Positions 24,476 to 33,066 of a stretch of 64,000 bases of DNA are shown piece by piece. This DNA comes from Azotosporobacter soli. GTDB taxonomy: Bacteria > Bacillota > Negativicutes > SG130. Every line of letters begins with the position of its first letter. Position 1 is the stretch's first letter. The DNA is taken from the NCBI RefSeq assembly GCF_030542965.1, contig NZ_JAUAOA010000022.1, positions 1-64,000 of the forward strand, in the 5' to 3' direction. The translations under genes were made by a program, and so were the position numbers. Under the pieces are notes generated by a model that searched no databases, was not told the origin of the DNA, and worked only from the letters and a program-made list of their open reading frames with translations.

Positions 24476-25579
24476 CTATTTCTCATCCTCTTTTGCTTTT
24501 TCTTCTTCCTCTGCGGCATGCTTTTTACTTTGAATGAGCGAAGCCGCACCATGTGCTGCAACGCCAAGCGTCAGAACACCCGCCGTTATCAAGCCGACCT
24601 TATCGGCATTCGCCACGGTCTGCGGCACCGGAATTCCCGGCAATCGCTCGTAAAACGGATCCTGATCCCAAAAATTATTCGCACCACAGGCAACGCAAGG
24701 CGCCCCTGATTGGACAGGATACGAAAGTCCATTCCACCAGCGCATGTTACCGCATGAGTTATACGCCTCAGGCGCTCTGCAGCCCATTTTGTATAAGCAC
24801 CAGCCCGCTTTACTGCCGGCGTCATCAAACTTTTCCACGAACATGCCCGAATCGAAAAAAGGCCGACGATAACAAGTGTCATGGATTCGATTCCCATAAA
24901 ACTGTTTCGGTCGACCTACGCTATCTAGCGGCGGCAGCTTGCCAAACAACGTATAGTGCATAATGACCCCTGTCAAAACCTCAGGGATTGGCGGACAGCC
25001 GGGAATCTTGACGATTGTCTTCCCATGAATTACATCGCTAACCGAGACCGATTTTGTTGGATTCGGTTTAGCCGCTTGAATTCCACCCCAGGCAGCGCAA
25101 GAACCGACTTCGAGTATAACCGCTGCGCCAGCCGCCGCCTGACGCAGGTTTTCCACAAACGGTTTGCCGCCAACCATGCAGTAAATTCCATCTGCCTCCA
25201 GTGGCACCGCACCTTCCACGGCTAAAATGTAACGTCCCTTATAGGCCTGCATCACTTGCTGCAAATGCTCCTCCAAGGGTTCACCTGCCGCCGCGGCCAG
25301 CACATCCATATATTCGAGTGAAATCATATTCAACAACACATCCGATGCCAAAGGCGTCTGCGAACGCAGTAACGTTTCATCGCAACCGGTACATTCGTGA
25401 CCATGCAGCCAAATGACCGGGACGAGCAACTTGCGTTCCGCCGCCGCCACAACATCTTGCAACATTTCCGGAGCTAATCCTAAAATTGCCGTCAACGTAG
25501 CACAGGTTTTCAAAAAAGTTCGTCGACTCAGGTTGCGTTTTTCAAAAAGTTCCCGCAAGGTAGTTCCCAGTTGATCCAC
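24476..25579 (-). CDS. hyaA: [NiFe]-hydrogenase small subunit with Tat signal
   Basis: The 367-residue Fe-S subunit. The N terminus has a twin-arginine signal, SRRTFLK (residues 18-24) plus a hydrophobic region, so the folded dimer is exported by Tat. Cluster ligands include HECTGCDET for the proximal cluster and, downstream, HDTCYRR, WCLYKMGCRAP and the CVAC pair near the C terminus. The proximal site is CTGC, not the CTCC of oxygen-tolerant enzymes, so standard oxygen sensitivity is expected. A C-terminal membrane anchor of about 20 residues ends in a charged tail. It starts at GTG with GGGGG upstream. Confidence 0.96.
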   Translation of the reverse strand: MDQLGTTLRELFEKRNLSRRTFLKTCATLTAILGLAPEMLQDVVAAAERKLLVPVIWLHGHECTGCDETLLRSQTPLASDVLLNMISLEYMDVLAAAAGEPLEEHLQQVMQAYKGRYILAVEGAVPLEADGIYCMVGGKPFVENLRQAAAGAAVILEVGSCAAWGGIQAAKPNPTKSVSVSDVIHGKTIVKIPGCPPIPEVLTGVIMHYTLFGKLPPLDSVGRPKQFYGNRIHDTCYRRPFFDSGMFVEKFDDAGSKAGWCLYKMGCRAPEAYNSCGNMRWWNGLSYPVQSGAPCVACGANNFWDQDPFYERLPGIPVPQTVANADKVGLITAGVLTLGVAAHGAASLIQSKKHAAEEEEKAKEDEK

Positions 25580-25605
25580 ACTGTTACCCCCTTATCGCTT
25601 AGCTT

Positions 25606-26598
25606 TTATTTATTGCGTTGTCCCCGATCACACCAAGGCTCTTCGGCCATATAGTCGCCATCCGCATAGTAGTAAGCTCGGGCCCGGCAGCCGCCGCAAA
25701 TATTGTCATAGCCGCACGTGCCGCAGCCCCCTTTCAGCTTTTCATGCCGCAAGCGCTGGAACACGTCGCTGTCACGCCAAATCACGTCAAAATCGGTCTC
25801 TCTTACATTGCCCACCGTCATCGGCATATACGGACAAGGATGAATATCGCCATTCGGCAATACGACGCAATAGCCGGTTCCCGCCAGACAACCGCGCGTG
25901 AAGCGCATCGGCATGTTTCTTTCCTTGGCAATGCGCATGAATTGCGGCGCACAGGTCGGCTTTAATTCAATCGACACCTCCAACTGTTTGTCTAAGATTC
26001 GATTTAACAACGCCTCATATTGCTCCGTCTTCAACGTCGTCTCTTCAATATCCTTCCCGCGTCCGGTCGGAACGAGGAAAAATACATGATGCGCCATCGC
26101 GCCGAGCTCTACTGCCAGATCGGTAATATCGGTAATTTCCGGTTCATTCCAATTCATTACCGTCGTATGGATTTGAAAACGCAAACCGGCCTCTTTGCAA
26201 GCCGCAATCCCTGCCATCGTCTTCTCCCATACGCCTTCCGCCTGACGGAACCAGTTATGCTTTTCCTTATCGCAGCTGTCGACGCTGATGCCTGCAGCGC
26301 CAAGTCCGGCTTCCTTCAAGCGCCTGGCCACATCCGGCGTAATTAAAACGCCGTTGGTGCCGAGTACCGGACGCAAACCAACCTTGGTCGCATGCGTGAT
26401 CAATTCATAAATATCCTCACGCATTAATGGCTCTCCACCACTTAAGATAACAATCTTAAAACCCGCCTTGGCCATTTCGTCGAGCAGCTTCTTTCCTTCT
26501 TCTGTTGTCAGCTCGTCTTCGCGCCGTGTTCCGGCATCCCGATAACAATGCACACAACTCATATTGCAAGCTTGGGTAGTATTCCAAGAAATAATCAT
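25606..26598 (-). CDS. Radical SAM/SPASM protein, NirJ2/AhbD-like
   Basis: A 330-residue enzyme with the radical-SAM motif CNMSCVHC near the N terminus, ILSGGEPLMREDI, and a C-terminal SPASM-type region rich in cysteine (CVVLPNGDIHPCPY, then CGTCGYDNICGGCRA and a final C). It most resembles NirJ2/AhbD proteins, which act in heme d1 or alternative heme b synthesis from siroheme. Its place directly ahead of the hydrogenase genes, which include a b-type cytochrome, suggests heme supply or cofactor modification for that complex; this is inference. The start at 26598 follows GGAGGAG; the ATG at 26619 lies inside that ribosome site. Confidence 0.82.
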   Translation of the reverse strand: MIISWNTTQACNMSCVHCYRDAGTRREDELTTEEGKKLLDEMAKAGFKIVILSGGEPLMREDIYELITHATKVGLRPVLGTNGVLITPDVARRLKEAGLGAAGISVDSCDKEKHNWFRQAEGVWEKTMAGIAACKEAGLRFQIHTTVMNWNEPEITDITDLAVELGAMAHHVFFLVPTGRGKDIEETTLKTEQYEALLNRILDKQLEVSIELKPTCAPQFMRIAKERNMPMRFTRGCLAGTGYCVVLPNGDIHPCPYMPMTVGNVRETDFDVIWRDSDVFQRLRHEKLKGGCGTCGYDNICGGCRARAYYYADGDYMAEEPWCDRGQRNK

Positions 26599-26624
26599 AA
26601 CTAAAAAACTCCTCCTCATTTAGC

Positions 26625-26663
26625 AAAAAAGACTGCTTTCCCGACACAGCAGAAAGCAGTCTT
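26625..26663 (-). terminator. Intercistronic terminator between tatA and the NirJ2-like gene
   Basis: A 12-bp perfect stem (AAGACTGCTTTC with GAAAGCAGTCTT) followed by TTTTTTGC on the minus strand. It would reduce read-through from tatA into the hydrogenase genes. Confidence 0.85.
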
Positions 26664-26687
26664 CGATTACGACTCATTTCGCAGTTA

Positions 26688-26849
26688 TTACGACTTATGT
26701 TCCTTCGAATCAGTTCCCGATGCGGCTTCTTTAAAATCACGCATACTTTTACCGATCGCCTTGCCAATCTCCGGTAATTTAGCCGGGCCAAAGACGACCA
26801 ATGCAATGACAAGAATGATAATCAGTTCAGACATGCTAAAATTGAACAT
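26688..26849 (-). CDS. tatA: Sec-independent translocase subunit TatA
   Basis: A 53-residue TatA/E-family protein: a short N terminus (MFNFSMSE), one membrane helix (LIIILVIALVVF), the GPAKLPEIG hinge and an amphipathic helix (KAIGKSMRDFKEA), then a short polar tail. TatA forms the pore-forming part of the twin-arginine pathway. GGAGG precedes the ATG at 26849. It sits just ahead of the hydrogenase operon, whose small subunit carries a Tat signal, so a dedicated role is plausible. No tatC gene is in the window. Confidence 0.93.
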   Translation of the reverse strand: MFNFSMSELIIILVIALVVFGPAKLPEIGKAIGKSMRDFKEAASGTDSKEHKS

Positions 26850-26875
26850 TCGCCAGCCTCCTTTTCAATAGTTAC

Positions 26876-26904
26876 ATTATCGCAGAATCCGTTCATTTAG
26901 ACAA
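26876..26904 (-). promoter_or_regulatory. Promoter for tatA
   Basis: The minus strand has -35 TTGTCT (26899-26904), a 17-base spacer and -10 GATAAT (26876-26881), ending about 27 bases before the tatA start. Confidence 0.75.
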
Positions 26905-26932
26905 TAGAAGACTGGTTTACGTTCAGCCGCCT

Positions 26933-27253
26933 TTAGACTGATTCGAGCGCGGCTTGCAAATCCTGACGGGGGCGAAAGCCAACCAGACGGTTCACTTCAG
27001 CGCCTTGCTTAAAAACGAGCAGCGTAGGAATTCCCATTACATTATAGTCGCCTGCCAGTTTTTGATTATCATCCACATTGACTTTGACGATGAGCGCTTT
27101 TCCTGCCATCTCTTCATCCAGGGCCTCTAACTCCGGCGCTACCATTTTGCACGGACCGCACCAAGGCGCCCAAAAATCTACCAAAACAGGCTGCGCAGCC
27201 TGCAATACAACTTCCTGAAATTCTTCTTTGCTTTTAATCGAAACGATTGCCAT
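26933..27253 (-). CDS. trxA: Thioredoxin
   Basis: A 106-residue thioredoxin with the full active site WAPWCGPCK (Cys32 and Cys35), the cis-Pro MGIPTLLVF segment and a standard length. It reduces protein disulfides using thioredoxin reductase. AAAGGAGG precedes the ATG. It has its own promoter at 27292-27320 and lies ahead of tatA in the same direction, so some transcripts may continue into the hydrogenase region. Confidence 0.97.
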   Translation of the reverse strand: MAIVSIKSKEEFQEVVLQAAQPVLVDFWAPWCGPCKMVAPELEALDEEMAGKALIVKVNVDDNQKLAGDYNVMGIPTLLVFKQGAEVNRLVGFRPRQDLQAALESV

Positions 27254-27291
27254 AGTAGTAGCCTCCTTTACCTCTCATTATCTGTATCACC

Positions 27292-27320
27292 ATTGTAAGA
27301 AATAAAGCTTCATAAGTCAA
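27292..27320 (-). promoter_or_regulatory. Promoter for trxA
   Basis: The minus strand has -35 TTGACT (27315-27320), a 17-base spacer and -10 TACAAT (27292-27297). Confidence 0.82.
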
Positions 27321-27391
27321 TCAGCATTCTCCTCTATATAGAAATAATTTTTTAATGATAGAAGTTATCCATTTCTATTTAACCCAGACAG

Positions 27392-27448
27392 CATGCCATG
27401 TAAAAAGCCCAGGAGATCTAAAATCTCCTGGGCTTTTTACATGGCATG
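27392..27448 (-). terminator. Long perfect inverted repeat at the 3' end of rnpB
   Basis: A perfect 26-bp stem (27392-27417 with 27423-27448) with a five-base loop. The core AAAAAGCCCAGGAGAT with ATCTCCTGGGCTTTTT is a normal terminator; it is extended at its base by an ACATGGCATG/CATGCCATGT repeat. It begins directly after the mature RNase P RNA end. Confidence 0.88.
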
Positions 27449-27808
27449 GGAGCAATCAATAAGCCGAGTTTTGTTCCATCCGTAGACGGCGGCAATCATC
27501 TATCTGGTCTGCCGGTTGCCCGGCATCTCTAGCGACGCACCCGGAAGGTCAGCGAGCAGCTTCACACCTTCCCTATTTGGTCTTGCTCCGAGTGGGGTTT
27601 ACCAAGCCGGCCAGTCACCTGACCGCTGGTGCGCTCTTACCGCACCGTTCCATCCTTACCGCTCTAGCGAGCGGCGGTTTACTTTTCTATGGCACTATCC
27701 CTAGGGTCGCCCCCGCTGGACGTTATCCAGCACCCTGCTCTTTGGAGCTCGGACTTTCCTCGAACGGGTCTGGCCCGTCCGCGATTGCCTTTCGTACTCC
27801 CATACGCA
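27449..27808 (-). ncRNA. rnpB: RNase P RNA (class A)
   Basis: The minus strand holds the conserved blocks of bacterial RNase P RNA: GAGGAAAGTCCGAGCTCC near the 5' end, the GGGTGCTGGATAACGTCCAG region, GGCGACCCTAGGGATAGTGCC, the GGTAAACCCC segment and the 3' block GGCAGACCAGATAGATGATTG. Ends pair as P1 (GGGAG ... GCAATC with GATTGC ... CTCCC). The RNA cuts 5' leaders from pre-tRNAs. It has its own promoter (27816-27844). The whole interval is non-coding, and the reading frames found in it are chance. Confidence 0.97.
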
Positions 27809-27815
27809 CCTATAC

Positions 27816-27844
27816 ATTATGGACGAAAAATACGCTGCCGTCAA
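27816..27844 (-). promoter_or_regulatory. Promoter for rnpB
   Basis: The minus strand has -35 TTGACG (27839-27844), a 17-base spacer and -10 CATAAT (27816-27821), directly after the Nif3 gene's stop codon. Confidence 0.82.
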
Positions 27845-27847
27845 ACA

Positions 27848-28966
27848 TTAAATCCAGTCAAACACATCTTTCTGTTTCCCTGCCGTGACCTCGAGCCGCC
27901 ACTTCGCCTGCCGCGCAAAGTCTGTTAAATAATCGGAAAGACTCGCAACCACCGGCCACTCCGTAACAAAATGTCCCGCATCAACGACCAGGATGCCCGC
28001 CGCTTCAGCACTTTGCGCTTCATGATATTTTACGTCACCGGTGATAAAGGCATCCGCGCCGGCAAATGCGGCCTTACCGATCAGTGAAGCTCCGCTGCCG
28101 CCGCAAACCGCAACTTTACGAATCATTTTTCCGTTCTGTCCGCCCGCAAAACGCAATCTGTTAACCTGCAGCGCCGTCTTTACTGAAGAAAGAAATTGCT
28201 CCATCTCCATCGCTTCGGGCAGAGAGCCGATCCGTCCCAGCGCATAGGCCTGTCCTTCATTTTCAAGCGAATACAAGTCATATGCGACTTCCTCATACGG
28301 ATGCACAGCCAGCATCGCCCGAACAACACGTCGGCTTATCGACTCCGGCATGATCGTCTCGAGTCTGATTTCTTCAACTTCTTCCATCTTCCCAGGTCTT
28401 CCTATATACGGCTTTGCACCTTCATGAGCTAAGAAAGAGCCTACGCCCGCTGCACGAAACGTACAGCAGCTATAATTGCCGATATGTCCGGCGCCCGCTT
28501 TCGTCATCGCCTCCGCCACTTTTTCCTCATGCGTCTTCGGCACGAATACAACGATCTTAAGCAACTTTTCTCGCCCCGTCACCGACAGACCTTTCACTTC
28601 TTTCAATCCGAGCCGCTGCGCCAATACATCGTTAACCCCGCCTGCCGCTATATCCAAGTTCGTATGGGCGACATATACCGCGATTTCTTCTTTCAACAAG
28701 CATGTCAACAATCTTCCTTGCGGCAAGTCGGTACGGATTTGCGCAACCGGTTTGAAGATAAGCGGATGATGACAAACAATTAAATTTGCGCCTTTCTCTT
28801 TTGCCTCTTCCAAAACCGCTTCCGTCAGGTCAAGCGTCACTAAAATGCCATTGATATCTTGCGCCGGACTGCCGATTTGCAATCCGACCTGATCCCAATC
28901 CTCCGCCAACCGCCGCGGCGCCAATCGTTCAAGAGCCTCGATGATAACCTGACATTTTACAGACAT
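27848..28966 (-). CDS. Nif3-like dinuclear metal-centre protein (YqfO type)
   Basis: A 372-residue protein of the Nif3/YqfO family, forming a hexameric toroid with two metal ions per subunit. Conserved blocks include DNWDxVGLQIG-like EDWDQVGLQIG, VTLDLT, CHHPLIF, AHTNLD and the C-terminal ITGDVKYHEAQ and DAGHFVTE. The middle insert (about 130-230) fits the longer Gram-positive form with a PII-like domain. The function is debated (GTP cyclohydrolase-like or scaffold). The start at 28966 is set by AAGGAG and by a ten-base overlap with trmK; a longer frame up to 29125 lies in trmK. Confidence 0.92.
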   Translation of the reverse strand: MSVKCQVIIEALERLAPRRLAEDWDQVGLQIGSPAQDINGILVTLDLTEAVLEEAKEKGANLIVCHHPLIFKPVAQIRTDLPQGRLLTCLLKEEIAVYVAHTNLDIAAGGVNDVLAQRLGLKEVKGLSVTGREKLLKIVVFVPKTHEEKVAEAMTKAGAGHIGNYSCCTFRAAGVGSFLAHEGAKPYIGRPGKMEEVEEIRLETIMPESISRRVVRAMLAVHPYEEVAYDLYSLENEGQAYALGRIGSLPEAMEMEQFLSSVKTALQVNRLRFAGGQNGKMIRKVAVCGGSGASLIGKAAFAGADAFITGDVKYHEAQSAEAAGILVVDAGHFVTEWPVVASLSDYLTDFARQAKWRLEVTAGKQKDVFDWI

Positions 28967-29646
28967 GTCAACTTCTCCTTCAGCGCCTGCAATCGCTTGC
29001 TGCAAATCGCATACTTTTCTTCTCTCACCGCTTTGTCGCTTTCTTCCATCTGGCGCGTCACCGCTGTTAACTGCCTTATCATCTGTTCCAATTGTCGACG
29101 CAACAATGGATGGCGCTGTTGCCAAAGCAAGGGGCCTACTTCATAAAGAACATCCTCTATCGGCGACCATATTCCCGGCTGCGCAACAATAATTTCATAA
29201 ATCCGTCCGTTATCTTCCACTAAATGTTCCTCCAGAAGATGCCAGCCCGCTTTCGCCAACCAACGTCGCACGGCCTCTCCTGCAACCATAGGTTGCAGGA
29301 TCAGACGCTTCATCTGACCCACTATTTCCGGCGCCGCACTTAAAATTTCAACGATCGTAGCGCCGCCCATTCCCGCGATAACAGCCGTATCGACCTCGCC
29401 CGGCGTCAGCACGTCTAATCCATTTCCCAGCCGCACTGAGATCTCTTTCGTATAGCCGGCCGCTTCAACTGCCGCCAAGGCAGCCTGATACGGCCCCTTG
29501 ACCACATCTCCTGCCACCGCCTTTGTGATTCGGCCCGCCAAAACTAATGCAATCGGCAGATAGGCATGGTCGGTTCCGATATCCGCGACAACAGCGCCCT
29601 GCGGCACACAAGAAGCCAGTGTCGCCAACCGATCTCCTAACTTCAT
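28957..29646 (-). CDS. trmK: tRNA (adenine(22)-N1)-methyltransferase
   Basis: A 229-residue SAM-dependent methyltransferase matching TrmK (YqfN), which makes m1A at position 22 of tRNAs with A22, such as tRNA-Ser and -Tyr. The N terminus is LGDRLATLASCVPQGAVVADIG, with the SAM-binding DIGTDHAYLPI and the VIAGMGGATIVEIL block. The C-terminal coiled-coil domain of about 60 residues is also typical. The stop overlaps the Nif3 start, as seen in the same pair in other Firmicutes. Confidence 0.95.
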   Translation of the reverse strand: MKLGDRLATLASCVPQGAVVADIGTDHAYLPIALVLAGRITKAVAGDVVKGPYQAALAAVEAAGYTKEISVRLGNGLDVLTPGEVDTAVIAGMGGATIVEILSAAPEIVGQMKRLILQPMVAGEAVRRWLAKAGWHLLEEHLVEDNGRIYEIIVAQPGIWSPIEDVLYEVGPLLWQQRHPLLRRQLEQMIRQLTAVTRQMEESDKAVREEKYAICSKRLQALKEKLTCL

Positions 29647-29691
29647 TGAAATCCCTCCTTACCTTTTTATTTTCATTGAAAGTAAATGAAA

Positions 29692-29717
29692 GGATGCAAA
29701 GCCTATGCTTTGCATCC
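29692..29717 (-). terminator. Terminator after the tRNA pair
   Basis: An 11-bp perfect stem GGATGCAAAGC/GCTTTGCATCC with a four-base loop and TTTCATTT on the minus strand. It separates the tRNA transcript from trmK. Confidence 0.82.
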
Positions 29718-29730
29718 ATGCTTATTCGTA

Positions 29731-29805
29731 TGGTGACCCGTAGGGGACTCGAACCCCTGTTCCAGCCGTGAAAGGGCCGTGTCTTAACCGCTTGACCAAC
29801 GGGCC
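29731..29805 (-). tRNA. tRNA-Glu (anticodon TTC)
   Basis: A cloverleaf fits on the minus strand, with acceptor GGCCCGT/ACGGGTC, D arm, anticodon loop CTTTCAC (anticodon TTC), a GGGTTCGAGTCCC T arm and an encoded CCA end. Confidence 0.96.
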
Positions 29806-29815
29806 ATGTAAAGTG

Positions 29816-29890
29816 TGGTGGGCCCACCTGGGATCGAACCAGGGACCAGCCGGTTATGAGCCGGCTGCTCTACCGCTGAGCTATAGGCCC
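29816..29890 (-). tRNA. tRNA with CAT anticodon (Met or Ile2)
   Basis: A cloverleaf fits on the minus strand, with acceptor GGGCCTA/TGGGCCC, D arm AGCTCAGCGGTAGAGC, anticodon loop CTCATAA (anticodon CAT), T arm TGGTTCGATCCCA and an encoded CCA. It is not an initiator, since the acceptor is fully paired. Elongator Met and lysidine-modified Ile2 cannot be told apart here with confidence. Confidence 0.93.
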
Positions 29891-29912
29891 AAAGACTAAC
29901 TCAACAGTATAT

Positions 29913-29941
29913 ATTGTAATCGAGACTTGTTGTTATGTCAA
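29913..29941 (-). promoter_or_regulatory. Promoter for the two tRNAs
   Basis: The minus strand has a consensus -35 TTGACA (29936-29941), a 17-base spacer and -10 TACAAT (29913-29918), just after the rpoD stop codon. Confidence 0.88.
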
Positions 29942-29945
29942 TATT

Positions 29946-31064
29946 CTATTCTAAAAAGTCTTTCAGTTTCTTGCTTCGGCTAGGGTGACGCAGCTTACGC
30001 AGCGCTTTTGCTTCAATCTGGCGTATCCGTTCACGGGTTACACCAAAGAACTGCCCTACTTCCTCAAGCGTACGTGCACGTCCGTCATCCAAGCCAAAAC
30101 GCAGGCGAAGGACTTTCTTCTCGCGTTCTGTAAGCGTTTCAAGAACTTCTTCCAGCTGTTCTTTAAGCAGTCTAAAGGAGGCAGCTTCAGCCGGCGCCGG
30201 TGCATCCTGGTCTTCGATAAAATCCCCTAAATGGGAATCTTCTTCTTCACCGATTGGCGTTTCCAGTGATACGGGTTCTTGAGCAATCTTCATGATTTCC
30301 CTTACCCGTTCTACGCTGATATCCATTTCCTTGGCAATCTCTTCCGGCTGCGGCTCCCGCCCGAGTTCCTGCAAAAGTTGTCTCGATACCCGGATCAGTT
30401 TATTGATGGTCTCTACCATATGCACCGGAATACGGATTGTACGAGCCTGATCCGCAATCGCCCGCGTAATCGCCTGGCGGATCCACCATGTCGCATAGGT
30501 ACTGAATTTATAGCCTTTGCTATAGTCAAACTTTTCTACCGCTTTAATCAAGCCCAGATTACCCTCTTGAATCAAGTCCAAAAACAGCATGCCACGCCCA
30601 ACATAGCGTTTGGCAATGCTGACGACCAAGCGAAGATTTGCTTCCGCTAAGCGGCGTTTCGCCTCTTCATCGCCTTGCTCCATCAGTTGTGCGAGACGGA
30701 TTTCCTCTTCCGCCGAGAGCAGCGGCACGCGACCGATTTCCTTCAAATACATCCGCACCGGATCATCGATGCTGATGCCTTCCGGAATACTCAGATCGAC
30801 ATCATTATCCTCGCTAGCGGCTTCTTCACTATCCACCCTTGCTACGATCGGGCCTTGCCCCTCCGGAATTTCATCTAAGATTTCAACGCCTTTTTCTGAA
30901 AACATTTCATACATATCGTCAATCTCTTCTGGCGACAAGTCTTCGCTCTGGAGAGTATCCATGATCTCGCCGTAGGTCAGTACATTGCCATGCTTCTTAC
31001 TTTTATTCAGCAGTTGCTCGACATGCTGTTCAACTGCTGGCGAATGTTGTTTCTTTTCTGCCAT
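29946..31064 (-). CDS. rpoD: Primary sigma factor RpoD/SigA
   Basis: A 372-residue housekeeping sigma-70. Region 1.1 ([24 protein letters not shown]) leads to region 1.2 ([17 protein letters not shown]), region 2 ([37 protein letters not shown] with [10 protein letters not shown]), region 3 and a region 4 helix-turn-helix ([19 protein letters not shown]). The length fits the short Firmicutes form. The start at 31064 is chosen because GGGGAGG lies just ahead; an earlier ATG at 31094 overlaps that site's upstream region. It follows dnaG by about 40 bases, the classic dnaG-rpoD order. Confidence 0.97.
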   Translation of the reverse strand: MAEKKQHSPAVEQHVEQLLNKSKKHGNVLTYGEIMDTLQSEDLSPEEIDDMYEMFSEKGVEILDEIPEGQGPIVARVDSEEAASEDNDVDLSIPEGISIDDPVRMYLKEIGRVPLLSAEEEIRLAQLMEQGDEEAKRRLAEANLRLVVSIAKRYVGRGMLFLDLIQEGNLGLIKAVEKFDYSKGYKFSTYATWWIRQAITRAIADQARTIRIPVHMVETINKLIRVSRQLLQELGREPQPEEIAKEMDISVERVREIMKIAQEPVSLETPIGEEEDSHLGDFIEDQDAPAPAEAASFRLLKEQLEEVLETLTEREKKVLRLRFGLDDGRARTLEEVGQFFGVTRERIRQIEAKALRKLRHPSRSKKLKDFLE

Positions 31065-31108
31065 CTTACTCCCCTCCCCCAATCCTCGTATCAACGAGGA
31101 CTAACGGT

Positions 31109-32905
31109 TTATCCTTGACGCAATTTGTTAATCTCATCTTGTATTCGTTGCATTTCTGCTAATTCCTGCAGATAAGTGCGATCTCCTATCCGTTCTAATT
31201 CTTCCGCTTGCTGTTTATGCCTTTCAAATCGGGCCTGCAAGCTATTATTTCTAATTGTTTTTACGCAATCATCGACTAAGCGAACCACGTCTTCCGGCGC
31301 AATATCGAGATGCATGATGTAGGAAAGTTCTTGCTGCAAACTTTCCTCGCGTCCAGCCGTCAGAACGACCTGCCAATCGCTTTCCACCTCTGGGCCTCCT
31401 GCCAAAACCATGGCCGCAATTTCACGCCGTCTCTCATCTAAAAAGTCCTCTGCGCCCACTTGTGCACTGACGTAGGGAATCAACGAATGGTCTTCCCACA
31501 TCAAGCGTAATAAGTATCGCTCCGCCTGTTCCATTGCCAGATGCGCCTGTTTGTTCCAATTTCGCCCCGTAATCTGCGTATTGGAACGAAGGCTGCGATG
31601 CTTTCCCATTACCTTACGCAATTCGCTGCGCACCGCACTTTCATCAATTTGTAAACGCTGCGCCAGACGAATCACATAGTCGTTAATTTCGACCGCATTA
31701 TCGCTGGCGGCCAACACCTGTACCGCACGATTCACAATCGCAACTTTACCATCCAGCGTTGCCGCATCACCCGCTTCAAACGCTTTCGTGACCTGATATT
31801 CCAAGGAACTCGGCGCCTCTTCCATTAGTTTCCGAAACGCCTCGCCGCCTTTTCGGCGCAAAAACCCATCCGGATCTTTGCCTTCCGGTACAGACAGCAC
31901 TTTCACTTTGGCGCCCATACCACGCAAAATTTCAAGCGCCCGCTGCGTCGCCGACTGCCCTGCCGCATCACTGTCGTATGCAATCACGATTTCACTCGCT
32001 TCCCGCAGCAATAATTTGGCCTGCTCCGGTGAAAACGCCGTCCCCAATGACGCGACTGCATTCTCGACGCCAGCTTGATGCGCAGCAATGACATCCATAT
32101 AGCCTTCCATTACAATGGCTTGCCCCATTTGACGAATCGTCTTCTGCGCCACCGAAAAGCCAAACAGGAGTTGACGTTTGTTAAAAACAAGGCTTTCTGC
32201 AGAATTCAAATACTTTGGCTGCCCCTCATCGAGTACCCGTCCGCCAAATCCCACGACGCGTCCCCGAGCATCGCTGATCGGAATCATGATGCGGCCGCGG
32301 AATCGGTCATAGACGCCTTCACCCTTTTCTCTTTGCAGCGCCAGTCCAGCTCTCACCATCACGTCATCAGCCAAGCCTCGTTGTTTAAGCGCCAAGGACA
32401 ACTTATCCCAGGCCGGCGGTGAAAAACCGATTTGAAAGCGCTGGATAATTTCCTCACTAATACCACGTTGTTCCAAATACTGTAAGGGTTCTTTACCGTA
32501 TGCGCTCTTCAGCAGACAGGCTTGGAAAAATTCCTTAGCTAATTCGTTCGCCCTATATAACTTCGCTAATTCCTTTTCTCTGGCCATCTCTTGCGCCGTC
32601 TTTTCTTTTTCCGGCACCGGAATATTTAGTTTCTGAGCTAACAACCGCGCCGCTTCAAAAAAAGACAGGTTCTCAATTTTCATCAGAAAATTAATGACAT
32701 TCCCTCCGGCTTGGCAACCAAAACAGTAGAAAAAGCCTTTGTCCGCCGCAACCGAAAACGAGGGGGTCTTTTCATGGTGGAACGGACAGCATCCCCAATA
32801 GTTTTTGCCTTTTCGTTTCAGCGGTACATATTCTGCGATTACACCAACAATGTCGCCTTCTGCTCGCAACCGGGCAATCCATTCCTCAAAAGCCATGTCC
32901 TTCAT
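31109..32905 (-). CDS. dnaG: DNA primase
   Basis: A 598-residue primase. It has the N-terminal zinc-binding domain (CCPFHHEKTPSF ... FYCFGCQAGGNVINFLMK), the catalytic core with EGYMDVIAAHQAG (Toprim Glu) and AYDSDAAGQ (Toprim Asp), and a C-terminal helicase-binding domain. Primase makes the RNA primers for replication. Several starts are close together (GTG 32914, ATG 32905, ATG 32896); 32905 is preferred from the GGTG site spacing. It heads the dnaG-rpoD unit. Confidence 0.96.
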   Translation of the reverse strand: MKDMAFEEWIARLRAEGDIVGVIAEYVPLKRKGKNYWGCCPFHHEKTPSFSVAADKGFFYCFGCQAGGNVINFLMKIENLSFFEAARLLAQKLNIPVPEKEKTAQEMAREKELAKLYRANELAKEFFQACLLKSAYGKEPLQYLEQRGISEEIIQRFQIGFSPPAWDKLSLALKQRGLADDVMVRAGLALQREKGEGVYDRFRGRIMIPISDARGRVVGFGGRVLDEGQPKYLNSAESLVFNKRQLLFGFSVAQKTIRQMGQAIVMEGYMDVIAAHQAGVENAVASLGTAFSPEQAKLLLREASEIVIAYDSDAAGQSATQRALEILRGMGAKVKVLSVPEGKDPDGFLRRKGGEAFRKLMEEAPSSLEYQVTKAFEAGDAATLDGKVAIVNRAVQVLAASDNAVEINDYVIRLAQRLQIDESAVRSELRKVMGKHRSLRSNTQITGRNWNKQAHLAMEQAERYLLRLMWEDHSLIPYVSAQVGAEDFLDERRREIAAMVLAGGPEVESDWQVVLTAGREESLQQELSYIMHLDIAPEDVVRLVDDCVKTIRNNSLQARFERHKQQAEELERIGDRTYLQELAEMQRIQDEINKLRQG

Positions 32906-33066
32906 CTTTATCACCTACAACCCGTTGCCTTAGCACTTTAACAGAATTTCAGCAAAAATCAGTTAAAATTCACCACTCTGTGTAAATTGCAATACATAGT
33001 ATTCCCCATTAAATCAGATTTTCCTCTTTCCCTATTGACAAATTTATTATTCTGATTATTAAGAAC

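Noticed and set aside
26456-26812. A 118-codon minus frame over tatA and the NirJ2-like start
   Set aside because: It crosses a terminator and reads tatA out of frame; Arg-rich shadow composition.
27516-27928. Several plus-strand reading frames
   Set aside because: They lie across the RNase P RNA gene, whose conserved blocks explain the sequence.
28967-29125. N-terminal extension of the Nif3-like gene
   Set aside because: It is a shifted-frame reading of trmK; AAGGAG and the usual short overlap set the start at 28966.
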